From: an uncultured Flavobacteriaceae bacterium
GTDB taxonomy: Bacteria > Bacteroidota > Bacteroidia > Flavobacteriales > Flavobacteriaceae
NCBI GenBank assembly: GCA_947502635.1
Contig: CANNAN010000008.1
Location: 124,001-188,000, forward strand
Length of the DNA: 64,000 nt
Reading direction: 5' to 3'
Shown here: piece after piece, positions 24,890-34,841 of the stretch
How the letters are laid out: each line of letters begins with the position of its first letter
Position numbering within the stretch: the first letter of the stretch is position 1
Notes under the pieces: model-generated
The model's database searches: none
Told to the model about the DNA's origin: nothing
What the model saw: only the letters and a program-made list of their open reading frames with translations
Program-made: the position numbers and the translations under genes

Positions 24890-25936
24890 GTGAAAAATTA
24901 CAATATTGCAGTAGTACCAGGAGATGGTATAGGAAATGAGATCGTACCAGAAGGGTATAAAGTTTTAGAAGCAGTAGCTAAGAAACATGGTTTTAGCATG
25001 ACTTCAAAAACATTTGATTGGGGAGCAGGTTATTATTTGAAAAACGGAAGGTTTTTACCAGAAGATGGGTTAGAGACACTTAAAAACTACGATGCTGTTT
25101 ATTTTGGATCGGTTGGACTTCCAGAGGTTGACGATACCTTGCCAGCCAAAGATTATACTTTTAAAGTGCGAACAAATTTTGACCAGTATGTTAATTACAG
25201 ACCAGTAAGGACCTATCCTGGTGTACAACGTCCTTTAAGAACAGAAAAACATATAGATTTTGTAATCGTTAGAGAAAATACAGAAGGTGAATTTGTGCAA
25301 GTGGGGAGTCAATACCTTCCAGATTCAGAAAATGGTATGGGGATAGACACAAGTATCTTTACTAGAAAAGGTATTGAACGTATCGCACATTATGCGTTTA
25401 AATTAGCTAGAAAAAGAAGAAATAAAGTGACACATATTACAAAATCGAATACTCTAATTAATAGTCTGTCTTACTGGGACCGTGTTATTACAGAAGTCGC
25501 ATCTCAATATCCAGATGTAGCACATGACCAAATGTACATTGATAATTCTACAGCAAGTTTTGTTTTAAAACCAGAGATATTTGATGTGGTATTAACGACC
25601 AATCTTTTTGGCGATATTTTAAGTGATTTAGGTGGAGCCGTTATGGGAAGTTTAGGTCTTGGAGGTAGTGGTAATATTAACCCAGAAAAAGACTTTCCAT
25701 CTATGTTTGAACCTATTCATGGCTCGGCTCCCGATATTGCTGGTCAAAATATAGCAAATCCTTATGGGCAAATATGGTCTGCAGCCATAATGTTGGAGCA
25801 TTTGGGAGAAGTTGATGCAGCAAATAATATTATGGAAGCTATAGATAAAAGTACTTTAGAAGGTGTGCTTACTAAAGATTTAGGTGGAAATGCTAGTACT
25901 TCTGATGTAGCTAATGCAGTAATAAAAAATTTATAA
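24890..25936 (+). CDS. Isocitrate/isopropylmalate/tartrate dehydrogenase family protein (GTG start)
   Basis: VVPGDGIGNEIVPEGYKVLEA; VRENTEGEFVQVG; DNSTASFVLKPEIFDVVLTTNLFGDILSDLGG; EPIHGSAPDIAGQ. Confidence 0.92.
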   Translation: MKNYNIAVVPGDGIGNEIVPEGYKVLEAVAKKHGFSMTSKTFDWGAGYYLKNGRFLPEDGLETLKNYDAVYFGSVGLPEVDDTLPAKDYTFKVRTNFDQYVNYRPVRTYPGVQRPLRTEKHIDFVIVRENTEGEFVQVGSQYLPDSENGMGIDTSIFTRKGIERIAHYAFKLARKRRNKVTHITKSNTLINSLSYWDRVITEVASQYPDVAHDQMYIDNSTASFVLKPEIFDVVLTTNLFGDILSDLGGAVMGSLGLGGSGNINPEKDFPSMFEPIHGSAPDIAGQNIANPYGQIWSAAIMLEHLGEVDAANNIMEAIDKSTLEGVLTKDLGGNASTSDVANAVIKNL

Positions 25937-25942
25937 TATATA

Positions 25943-26581
25943 ATGAGCGGCATTGTCGATCTTACATTAACATATACAAATAATGTTACTGGTTTTTCAA
26001 AAGAAACTAGTAAAACACTCGATGTAGATGGATGGAATGCAAGTACCTTAACATTTTACTCGCATTGTGGTACTCATATGGATGCTCCTATTCATTTCAA
26101 TGTAAGTAAACAGACTATAGATGAAATTCCAGTATCCAACTTTGTTGGTCGTGCTTGGGTTGTAGATGTGCGTCATATAGGTGCTAAAGGGCTTATAAAT
26201 CCAGAGCATATCCATCAGGATATTAAAGAAGAGTTCGTGGCTGGCGATAGTCTTATTTTTTGGACGGGTTGGTCGGAATATATGAGTATGCCTAAATATA
26301 GAGACGAACTACCAAGAATAAGCGAAGCACTTGCTTTATGGTGTATTGATGAAAAAGTAAAAATGATAGGTGTTGAGCCTCCTTCGGTTGCAGATGTGAA
26401 TAATTTGGATGAGGTTACTAAAATTCATCAAATCCTGTTACAAGGGGTCGTTATTATTGAAGGACTCACTAATATAAATACTTTGCAAACTAATTGTGTT
26501 GAATTGATTGCACTGCCTTTGAAAGTAGGATCTGGTGATGGGGCTCCAGCAAGGGTGATAGCTATTGAAAAATATTCATGA
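25943..26581 (+). CDS. Cyclase/arylformamidase-like family protein
   Basis: VDLTLTYTNNVTGF; FYSHCGTHMDAPIHF; GVEPPSVADVNN; PLKVGSGDGAPARVIAI. Confidence 0.87.
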   Translation: MSGIVDLTLTYTNNVTGFSKETSKTLDVDGWNASTLTFYSHCGTHMDAPIHFNVSKQTIDEIPVSNFVGRAWVVDVRHIGAKGLINPEHIHQDIKEEFVAGDSLIFWTGWSEYMSMPKYRDELPRISEALALWCIDEKVKMIGVEPPSVADVNNLDEVTKIHQILLQGVVIIEGLTNINTLQTNCVELIALPLKVGSGDGAPARVIAIEKYS

Positions 26582-27978
26582 GTATTTTATTATCAGACAT
26601 ATCAAAACAATTACCATTAGAAGACACTTCTAATTACAGACGTTTGAATAAAATACTTTTTAAAGGTTTAAATAGAACGTGTATTGTTGTTGATGATGAT
26701 CCAACAGGAAATCAAACGGTGTACGATATACCACTTTTAACAGCATGGGATTTAGAAACCTTAATTAATGAATTTAAAAATGAAACGCCTGTATTCTTTT
26801 TACTAACAAATTCTAGAAGTTTATCACAAGAAAAATCATCAGAGGTTTATCAGGAAATTGCAAGAAACATTTTAAAAGCATCAGAAGTTACTAACAGGGA
26901 ATTTACCATTATTAGCAGAAGTGATTCTACATTAAGAGGTCATTTTTCAGAAGTCAATGTTTTGAAAAATACTCTGAATTTTGATAATGCAATTACTGTT
27001 TTTCTTCCTGTTATGTTTGAAGGGAATCGTGTTACAGTAAATGATGTACATTATATTTCTGACGGCGATTATTTAGTTCCAGTTAATGAAACACCGTTTT
27101 CTCAAGACCATACTTTTTCATATTCCAAAGCAAATTTAAAAGAATGGATTCAGGAAAAAACGAATGGAGAAGTCAATGCTTCAGCTGTTTTTTCATTATC
27201 AATTGAAGCTATTAGAAATGAAAGTAAGGAATGGCTATGCGAGCAGATTATGACTTTGAAAGCTGGCACTTTTTGTGTTTTTAATGCAATAAACTATAAT
27301 GATTTAGATAAAGTATCTCAAGCTTTGTTATTAGCTGAGAAATTAGGTAAACGTATGGTGTATAGAACCTCAAGTTCGTTTGTGCCTTCTTATATTGGAT
27401 TAGAGTCAAAACCATTATTAACTTCAGAAGAAATAATTAATTCTGAGAACCAAATGGGTGGTTTAACGGTAGTAGGCTCTTATGTTCCTAAATCTTCACA
27501 ACAGCTCAATTATGCCTTGAAATATTATGATGAAAATGAGATTATAGAAGTCAATGTCGATACGATATTAAAAGAGGCAGCAGATTTATATTTAGCATCA
27601 ATCATTTCTAAAATAGATGAAAATATAGCTAGTGGTCATGATGTTATTGTTTATACAAGTAGAAAATTAATTACGGGAGTAAATGCCAATTCCAATATAG
27701 ATATTGCATCTAAAGTCTCTAAGGCTTTAGTAGCTTTGGTTAAAGGGTTAAAGATACGCCCAAAGTATGTATTAGCTAAAGGAGGTATTACCTCACATGA
27801 TCTTGCTACAAAAGGTTTGGGGATGAAGCGTTCAAAGGTTATAGGGCAAATAGAAGCTGGTGTTCCCGTTTGGGAAATGGGAAAAGAAACAAAATTTCCA
27901 AAATTACTATATATCGTTTTTCCTGGTAATGTAGGTAACGAAAAATCACTTTCAACAATAACTCAAAAACTATCTTAA
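26578..27978 (+). CDS. Four-carbon acid sugar kinase family protein (DUF1537 type)
   Basis: VVDDDPTGNQTVYDI; FFLLTNSRSL; RSDSTLRGHFSEV; LAKGGITSHDLATKGLGMKRS. Confidence 0.9.
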   Translation: MSILLSDISKQLPLEDTSNYRRLNKILFKGLNRTCIVVDDDPTGNQTVYDIPLLTAWDLETLINEFKNETPVFFLLTNSRSLSQEKSSEVYQEIARNILKASEVTNREFTIISRSDSTLRGHFSEVNVLKNTLNFDNAITVFLPVMFEGNRVTVNDVHYISDGDYLVPVNETPFSQDHTFSYSKANLKEWIQEKTNGEVNASAVFSLSIEAIRNESKEWLCEQIMTLKAGTFCVFNAINYNDLDKVSQALLLAEKLGKRMVYRTSSSFVPSYIGLESKPLLTSEEIINSENQMGGLTVVGSYVPKSSQQLNYALKYYDENEIIEVNVDTILKEAADLYLASIISKIDENIASGHDVIVYTSRKLITGVNANSNIDIASKVSKALVALVKGLKIRPKYVLAKGGITSHDLATKGLGMKRSKVIGQIEAGVPVWEMGKETKFPKLLYIVFPGNVGNEKSLSTITQKLS

Positions 27979-27979
27979 T

Positions 27980-29245
27980 ATGAGTAAATCAATACCATCC
28001 AAACGATATGGATTCTTTTTAGGCTCTTTTTTAATTACATTATTATTGTATGTAGATCGTGTATGTATTTCATCGGCTAAAGATTCTATCAGTGGAGATT
28101 TAAACCTTACCGATATTCAAATGGGCTGGGTTTTAAGTGCTTTTGCATTAGGTTATGCTTTGTTTCAAGTGCCTAGTGGTGCTTTAGGCGATAAATATGG
28201 TGTGCGTAAAGTTATGACTTCTATTATGATATTATGGTCTGTTTTTACAGCGTTAACAGGGATGGCTTGGAATTACATATCGATGCTGGCATGTCGATTT
28301 ATTTTTGGAGCTGGAGAAGCAGGCGCGTTTCCGAACATTTCGAGAGCTGCCTTTTCGTGGGTCCCATTAAAAGAGCGTGGTATTTTTCAAGGCATAAATT
28401 TTTCAGGATCAAGACTGGGAGCAGCTTTTGCCTTGCCTTTAGTTGCTTATTTGATTGATGCTTGGGGTTGGCGTGCCATTTTTTATTTTTTTGGAGCTGT
28501 AGGAATTTTATGTTCTGTGTTGTTTTATTCTTTATTTAGAAATAAGCCTGAGGATCATAATGGTATATCAGATGATGAGAAAGCATACATTATAAAAAAC
28601 CGTCAACAAGAAGAAGAAAGCACAAAAAGGGTTTTACCTCTAAGTCGTATTCTCGGATCTAAGAATGTGATTTTAGCGATGATTCAATATGTAGGGAGTA
28701 ACTTTATTTTCTTTTTTATGTTAACCTGGTTATTTCCATATATCAAAGCAAAGTATAGCTTGAACCTAGTTACTACAGGATTTTATGCCATGTTACCTTT
28801 ACTTGCAGGAGCCTTAGGTAATTGGGTGTCTGGTTATACTGTTGATGCCATTTATAAAAAAGGAAAATGGAAATTGTCCAGACAAGTACCAGCGATTATT
28901 GGTTTTTGTTTAGTGGTTATAGGTATTATCGCAAGCTTGTATATGGAGACCGCTTTAGGCGCTGTTTTGTGCTTGTCGGTTGCTATTTTTGGAGCAGATA
29001 TGACTTTGAGTCCTTCTTGGGCATTTTGTATGGATATTGGAAAAGAGAATTCGGGAAAAGTGTCTGGAATGATGAATATGGCAGGAAACTTAGGAGCTTT
29101 TACTACGGCACTCGCTTTTCCTTATTTAATGGCTTGGACAGGTTCTAACGAACCTTTCTTTTTTATTGCTGCATTTTTAGGTGTTGTTGCTATTGTTTGT
29201 TGGTTATTTATGGATTCTGCTAAAGAGATACAAAATGAAGACTAG
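27980..29245 (+). CDS. MFS transporter, anion:cation symporter (sugar-acid) type
   Basis: YVDRVCISSAKDSISGDLNLTDIQMGWVLSAFALGYALFQVPSGALGDKYGVRKVM. Confidence 0.92.
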   Translation: MSKSIPSKRYGFFLGSFLITLLLYVDRVCISSAKDSISGDLNLTDIQMGWVLSAFALGYALFQVPSGALGDKYGVRKVMTSIMILWSVFTALTGMAWNYISMLACRFIFGAGEAGAFPNISRAAFSWVPLKERGIFQGINFSGSRLGAAFALPLVAYLIDAWGWRAIFYFFGAVGILCSVLFYSLFRNKPEDHNGISDDEKAYIIKNRQQEEESTKRVLPLSRILGSKNVILAMIQYVGSNFIFFFMLTWLFPYIKAKYSLNLVTTGFYAMLPLLAGALGNWVSGYTVDAIYKKGKWKLSRQVPAIIGFCLVVIGIIASLYMETALGAVLCLSVAIFGADMTLSPSWAFCMDIGKENSGKVSGMMNMAGNLGAFTTALAFPYLMAWTGSNEPFFFIAAFLGVVAIVCWLFMDSAKEIQNED

Positions 29246-30260
29246 ATTAAAAGGAGTTGCTATAGGTGCAGGTTACTTTAGTAAGTTTCAATATGAAGCA
29301 TGGAATCGCATTCCAGAAGTAGAAATAACAGCGCTTTGCAATTCTAATGTAAAAAGAGCTGTGGGTATTATGGATGCTTATGGTGTGAAAAATCATTATT
29401 CCGATTATAGGGAGATGATTATAAAAGAAAAACCAGATTTTGTAGATATTATTACACCTCCAGAAACACATTTGGAAATGTGTAAGTTCGCTGCAGATCA
29501 TGGTGTACATATAATTTGTCAAAAACCGCTTGCCCCAACCTATGCAGAGTCTAAGGAAATAGTAGATTATGCCTCAAAAAAAGGCGTGCATTTTGTCGTT
29601 CATGAAAATTTTAGATTTCAGCCCTGGCATAGAGAAATAAAAAAGATTATTGATCAAGGAGAAGTCGGAGATTTATTTAGTTTGAACTTTAGATCCCGTA
29701 TGGGAGATGGTTGGGGAGATGATGCTTATTTGTCAAGGCAACCTTATTTCAGAGATTATGAGAAATTAATTATTTATGAAACAGGCGTGCATTATATAGA
29801 TACATTTCGTTACCATGTTGGCGAGATTGAAAGTGTTTACTCGATACTTAAAAGGTTAAATCCAGTTATTAAAGGAGAAGATCTAGGACTAATGATTCTT
29901 AATTTTAAAAATAAAGCCCATGCCATTTGGGATGCGAACAGGTATAATGAGAGCAATTTTAAAAATGCGAGATATACATTTGGCGAATATTTAATAGATG
30001 GTTCTAAAGGGAGTATTAGGTTGTATTCAGATGGACGCATCACTATTCAAAAGTTGGGGGAGACTGAAAAAAATCATTCGTATGTCCATAACGATATTGG
30101 TTTTGCAGGAGACTGCTGTTATATTTTTCAACGCGATTTTATAGATAATTTCATTTTTACAGGTGTATTTGAAACCAGTGGTGTCAATTATATGGAAACA
30201 TTAAAAGCACAAGAAGCGGTTTATGAATCGGCTAATATAAATAAGCCTGTATTTATATAA
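29235..30260 (+). CDS. Gfo/Idh/MocA family oxidoreductase; start reassigned from 29181
   Basis: MKTRLKGVAIGAGYFSKFQYEAW; FVDIITPPETHLEMCKFAADHGVHIICQKPLAPT. Short overlap with MFS stop. Confidence 0.9.
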   Translation: MKTRLKGVAIGAGYFSKFQYEAWNRIPEVEITALCNSNVKRAVGIMDAYGVKNHYSDYREMIIKEKPDFVDIITPPETHLEMCKFAADHGVHIICQKPLAPTYAESKEIVDYASKKGVHFVVHENFRFQPWHREIKKIIDQGEVGDLFSLNFRSRMGDGWGDDAYLSRQPYFRDYEKLIIYETGVHYIDTFRYHVGEIESVYSILKRLNPVIKGEDLGLMILNFKNKAHAIWDANRYNESNFKNARYTFGEYLIDGSKGSIRLYSDGRITIQKLGETEKNHSYVHNDIGFAGDCCYIFQRDFIDNFIFTGVFETSGVNYMETLKAQEAVYESANINKPVFI

Positions 30261-30317
30261 AGCGACATATTTTAAATAACAAACATGCAATTAAGCATAC
30301 ATTAAATTCATTATAAA

Positions 30318-33194
30318 ATGAAAAGAATATTTATTTTAATAGGTTTATCCTTTTTATTCCTTAAACCTGTTTACTCTCAAGAATCAAAAGTGTCCATTGA
30401 AGGCGAATTAAAAAAATGGCACAAGGTAACGCTTAGTTTTACAGGAGAAGCGCTGGCTGAAAATGGTACTGAAAACCCGTTTTTGGATTACCGATTAAAT
30501 GTAACATTTAAGAATAATAATAAGTCTTATGTGGTGCCTGGGTTTTATGCAGCAGATGGTAATGCTAGTGAAACGAGTGCAGATAGTGGTAATGTCTGGA
30601 AAGTAAGATTCACACCTGATGCTATTGGAGAATGGACTTATTATGTGTCTTTTAGGAAAGGGAAAGCTATAGCTGTAAATGATGACCCTAATCAAGGCGA
30701 AGCAGTTCAGTTTGATGGATTGAATGGTAGTTTTTCAATTGAGAAGTCAGATAAAACAGGTCGTGATTTTAGGGGGAAAGGCCGCTTAAGTTATACAGAT
30801 AAAGGATATCTTCAATTTCAGGAAACCAAAGATTATTTTCTTAAAGGAGGCGCAGATAGCCCTGAAAGTTTTTTAGGTTATTACGAATTTGATCAAACAC
30901 CACCGTCACATAAATACGAACCTCATGCAAAAGATTGGAAAACAGGAGATCCAACATGGAAGGGTGGAAAAGGTAAAAATATAATTGGAGCCTTGAATTA
31001 TTTGAGTTCAAAAGAAATGAATGTTGTTTACTTTCTTACTATGAATGTTCAGGGAGATGGTAAAGATGTCTGGCCATGGAACGATGTTAATGAGCGTTAC
31101 AGGTTTGATTGTAGTAAACTAGATCAATGGGAGATTGTTTTCGATCATATGGATGCATTAGGCTTAATGCTACATATAGTAACTCAGGAAACAGAAAATG
31201 AATTGTTATTAGATATTGGGCAATTAAAAGTACAGAGAAAGTTATATTATAGAGAGCTTATTGCACGTTTTTCGCACCATTTAGGGATAACCTGGAATTT
31301 AGGAGAAGAGAACGGCCCGTTGCATTGGACACCTAAAGGACAAGATGATAAAGACAGAAAGGCCATGGCGAAATATATAAAAACCCATGATCCTTATAAG
31401 AATTTGGTGGTTTTACATACCCATGCTGGAAGTAAATCGCAAGAAGTATTTCTTGACCCTTTATTAGGGTTTGAATATTTGGATGGGCCTTCTATGCAAA
31501 CAAGTAAACCTAAAAATGTACATGATAGAATTGTTAGATTTGTAGATGTTTCCAAAAAATCAGGAAAACGGTGGGTTGTTTGTCAAGATGAAATAGGACC
31601 AGCAGATACTGGAGCGAAGCCTGATGCTGATGACCCAGAACATAACGATATAAGAGCTCAAGTTCTATGGGGTAATTTAATGGCTGGAGGTGCTGGAGTT
31701 GAATGGTATTTTGGATATAAATATGCACATAATGATTTAAAATGTGAAGACTGGCGTTCCAGAGATCTATTATGGGATCAAACGAAGCATGCTTTAGACT
31801 TTTTTCAAAAGTATGTGCCATATACAAAAATGCAATCGGCCGATGGTCTGACAGATAATCCTGATGATTACGTGTTTGCAGAAAATGGTAGTACTTATGT
31901 GGTTTATCTACCAAAAGTTGTTGAAACTAAAATCAATTTATATGGTTCTAATTCTAAATTTACTGTAAAATGGTACAATCCAAGAACAGGTGGGAGTTTA
32001 GTAAAAGGTAGCATAAAAACAATAAAAGGAGGGCATACTGTTTCCATAGGTTTGCCTCCAAATAATGATAAGGATTGGGTTGCATTACTTACTGCTACAA
32101 AAAAAATAGCGGGTGTTAAAAAAAATGATGATAATAGCATTATAACTTTAAAAGCCTTATCAGATTTTGAAATCAATAAAGCGAGTAAGGCTATTTATTA
32201 TGTCGATCAGAGCAATGGTGTATTGTCAATAGATGCATCAAATAAGGGGCAACGAGATAAGTTTGCTAGTGCAGCAACACTATTTAAAGGAGAAACAGGT
32301 TTGTATAAAGCTGTATTAACTACTATGGCTGAAAATGATGGAGAGTCTGTTTACAAAATAAAAATAAATGGAAAAGAAATAAGTAGATTGGTAAATCCTC
32401 CAACAAAATCTTCCTTTTTTGCGACCAGACATCATTTAGATCTTTTCCTTCATGAAAATGATATTATAGAGGTACTCTCTAAGGCTGTGACCAATGGTGA
32501 AATCCCCGAAAATGATGAAACGGCATGGTCTAGAGGACGATGGAGTGCTTTAACTTTAACTCCAGATGCTTATTTACAAGTAGCTAAAGCGCTCAAAGAA
32601 GCAGAGCCTTTTGAAGAAAAGCACGGTGTTTTAGAGGTAGAGGCTGAAAACTTTCATAATAAAACTAATAATGGTGTAAAACGCGACTGGTATGTTCGAT
32701 CTAACAGCGATGAAATTCCTTTTTCGGGAGATACCATAGAGAATCATTCTGCTACAGCTAGTAAAGGAGCTTATATTGAAGCTTTGCCAGATACTAGGGT
32801 GACTCATGATGATAAGTTAATAGCAGGAGAAAATTTCTTTCCAGTTTCAGGTACTGGAGGTATTGTATCTTACAAAGTTAAAATTACCAATCCAGGAACG
32901 TATTATGTTTGGGCTCTGGCTTATTCTACTGGTAGTGAAGATAACGGTTTGCACGTTGGTGTTAATGGAGATTGGCCAGAAAGTGGAGCACGTATACAGT
33001 GGTGCAAAGGAAAAGATAGATGGACATGGTCTTCGGCACAGCGAGTTCCAGAAAATCATTGTGGTGTTCCGCAAACCATAACACTTAATTTTAAAGAAGC
33101 AGGAGAGTATGTTGTTTCTTTCTCGATGCGAGAAGATGGATTTGAATTTGATAAATGGGTCTTGGCAAAAGATAAAAACTTTATACCAGAATAA
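30318..33194 (+). CDS. Secreted DUF5060-containing putative glycoside hydrolase
   Basis: Signal peptide, N-terminal beta domain (WHKVTLSFTGEALAENGTENPFLDYRLNVTF), (beta/alpha)8-like middle (YFLKGGADSPESFLGYYEF; GITWNLGEENG), C-terminal carbohydrate-binding-like region. Confidence 0.75.
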   Translation: MKRIFILIGLSFLFLKPVYSQESKVSIEGELKKWHKVTLSFTGEALAENGTENPFLDYRLNVTFKNNNKSYVVPGFYAADGNASETSADSGNVWKVRFTPDAIGEWTYYVSFRKGKAIAVNDDPNQGEAVQFDGLNGSFSIEKSDKTGRDFRGKGRLSYTDKGYLQFQETKDYFLKGGADSPESFLGYYEFDQTPPSHKYEPHAKDWKTGDPTWKGGKGKNIIGALNYLSSKEMNVVYFLTMNVQGDGKDVWPWNDVNERYRFDCSKLDQWEIVFDHMDALGLMLHIVTQETENELLLDIGQLKVQRKLYYRELIARFSHHLGITWNLGEENGPLHWTPKGQDDKDRKAMAKYIKTHDPYKNLVVLHTHAGSKSQEVFLDPLLGFEYLDGPSMQTSKPKNVHDRIVRFVDVSKKSGKRWVVCQDEIGPADTGAKPDADDPEHNDIRAQVLWGNLMAGGAGVEWYFGYKYAHNDLKCEDWRSRDLLWDQTKHALDFFQKYVPYTKMQSADGLTDNPDDYVFAENGSTYVVYLPKVVETKINLYGSNSKFTVKWYNPRTGGSLVKGSIKTIKGGHTVSIGLPPNNDKDWVALLTATKKIAGVKKNDDNSIITLKALSDFEINKASKAIYYVDQSNGVLSIDASNKGQRDKFASAATLFKGETGLYKAVLTTMAENDGESVYKIKINGKEISRLVNPPTKSSFFATRHHLDLFLHENDIIEVLSKAVTNGEIPENDETAWSRGRWSALTLTPDAYLQVAKALKEAEPFEEKHGVLEVEAENFHNKTNNGVKRDWYVRSNSDEIPFSGDTIENHSATASKGAYIEALPDTRVTHDDKLIAGENFFPVSGTGGIVSYKVKITNPGTYYVWALAYSTGSEDNGLHVGVNGDWPESGARIQWCKGKDRWTWSSAQRVPENHCGVPQTITLNFKEAGEYVVSFSMREDGFEFDKWVLAKDKNFIPE

Positions 33195-33226
33195 TTAAGG
33201 TATTCTATTTACTAGTGTTAATGTGG

Positions 33227-33262
33227 AAGGGCAGCATTCTTTTAAGGTGTTGCTCTTTTTAT
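33227..33262. terminator. Candidate terminator
   Basis: aagggcagca...tgttgctcttttt imperfect stem plus T tract between convergent genes. Confidence 0.4.
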
Positions 33263-33286
33263 ATTGATTAGTTTCTCTTCTGCTTT

Positions 33287-33727
33287 CTATTCTTTTTCAA
33301 TCACATTAAATCCTTTTATTCCAGATGAATAGGTACAAAGGAGTTTTTCAGAATTATCAAAATGAATTCGTAAAAGTTGTTCATTCTTTTCAATAACACT
33401 ACCAGACTTTACATTTCGCTTCAATAAATAAACCAATGAAAACCCAATAACATCTTCAGGTTTAGAACGTTTGAATTTGTAAGTTAAATTAACCTCATCG
33501 GGATAAGTCATTAACTGAATCACCTGATTTTTAGTCATATTCTTCTCAAGCTTGTTCATATTATCAAGTATGACAGCTTTTCTTTTTTCAGATGCTATAT
33601 AAGGGTCATTTATATGTTCCTGAAAAAGTTTAATAGCTTCAAGATTCATTGTATTATTTTCTTGTCTACAACTTAGTAATGCTATTAAGGGAAGCATCAT
33701 TATTAAAGTCGTTAGTTGTTTAACCAT
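33287..33727 (-). CDS. Hypothetical lipoprotein
   Basis: Lipobox (ALLSC), complete ORF in an otherwise empty interval. Confidence 0.6.
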   Translation of the reverse strand: MVKQLTTLIMMLPLIALLSCRQENNTMNLEAIKLFQEHINDPYIASEKRKAVILDNMNKLEKNMTKNQVIQLMTYPDEVNLTYKFKRSKPEDVIGFSLVYLLKRNVKSGSVIEKNEQLLRIHFDNSEKLLCTYSSGIKGFNVIEKE

Positions 33728-33800
33728 TGTTTTGTTATATGAGTAGCTAAATTAGTAAATCTTTTATCAAGATTATGAATGCAAATTCCAATTGACTGCC

Positions 33801-34676
33801 TTATCGCGTAGAAATACGATACTGAGAAGGAGATTTACCAATCACGTTTTTAAATAATCTGGAAAAATAAAAAGCATCTTCATAGCCAACATTATTAGCA
33901 ATGGTATTTATTTTTAAAGAGGTAAACTCTAATAACGAACAGGCTTTTTGCATGCGCATAAAAATAAGGTACTCAACAGGAGAATAGGAAGTTTTCTTTT
34001 TAAATAATAGACATAAGTGAGATACAGAAACGTTGCTGTAATTGGCAATTTCAGATAGACTAAGTTTTCTATGTAAGTTGCTTTTTATAAAAACAATGGC
34101 TTTAGAAATGACATCCTGTTGTTGGATTTCTTTAATTTTTCGAAATTGAGACAGGTATTTAAAAGAGCCTAAAAGGTGCATGAGTAAAATACTACTATAC
34201 TCCATGTTTTGATCGGAATACCCTGCATCAAGATTAAAATAAATTTCTTCAAACAACTCAATTCTATCTTTAAATCTGGAAACATTTGTTTCTTTTAATT
34301 CTCTGGGATAATTCAAAGGGTATACGAAAGAGTCGGCTTTATCTCCTAAAAAGTGAGTCCAATAGATTGTCCAGGGATTATTTTGATCTGCTGCATAAGT
34401 GTGAGGCGTTTCCTTTGGAATAATAGAGTACATGTTCTTTGAAAGGAATTGTTTTGTACCATCAATTTCAATCCATCCTTTTCCGTCTACACAATAAATA
34501 AGAATATGCTCCTGAGAACCTTTTCTTCTTGCTCTATAGTGGTGTTTTCCATTCGGAAAGTATCCAATATCTGTTATGTAGAGGTAATTAGTTAAGTTAT
34601 TACTTCTTAATTTTTTTTTAACCTTTTTTGGAAGTACTAATAGTTTTCCTCCAATAAATGTGTCCTTTTTTCGCAT
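33801..34676 (-). CDS. AraC family transcriptional regulator
   Basis: AraC_binding cupin (HILIYCVDGKGWIEIDG) plus HTH (LSLSEIANYSNVSVSHLCLLFKKKT; IANNVGYEDAFYFSRLFKNVIGKSPSQYR). Confidence 0.94.
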   Translation of the reverse strand: MRKKDTFIGGKLLVLPKKVKKKLRSNNLTNYLYITDIGYFPNGKHHYRARRKGSQEHILIYCVDGKGWIEIDGTKQFLSKNMYSIIPKETPHTYAADQNNPWTIYWTHFLGDKADSFVYPLNYPRELKETNVSRFKDRIELFEEIYFNLDAGYSDQNMEYSSILLMHLLGSFKYLSQFRKIKEIQQQDVISKAIVFIKSNLHRKLSLSEIANYSNVSVSHLCLLFKKKTSYSPVEYLIFMRMQKACSLLEFTSLKINTIANNVGYEDAFYFSRLFKNVIGKSPSQYRISTR

Positions 34677-34701
34677 TCTTATTTTTATTAAAAATAAGAA
34701 T
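34675..34701. promoter_or_regulatory. Perfect 12-bp-arm hairpin (3-nt loop) whose base includes the araC-family start codon
   Basis: attcttattttt-att-aaaaataagaat; the ATG of the minus-strand gene is 34676..34674. Confidence 0.6.
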
Positions 34702-34841
34702 ATAGTCCATTAATTACAATAAATAATCTATTTCTTTTTCTAAGATACTGTTATATGTTTGCTTAATGTCAATATGAGGTTGATAGATTAAAAATGAGGA
34801 ACCTTAGATATTGTAAATAATTAAAATACTATTTATAAAAG

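Noticed and set aside
31534-31914. 126-aa minus-strand ORF
   Set aside because: Fully antisense to the DUF5060-like coding sequence; composition looks like a shadow ORF
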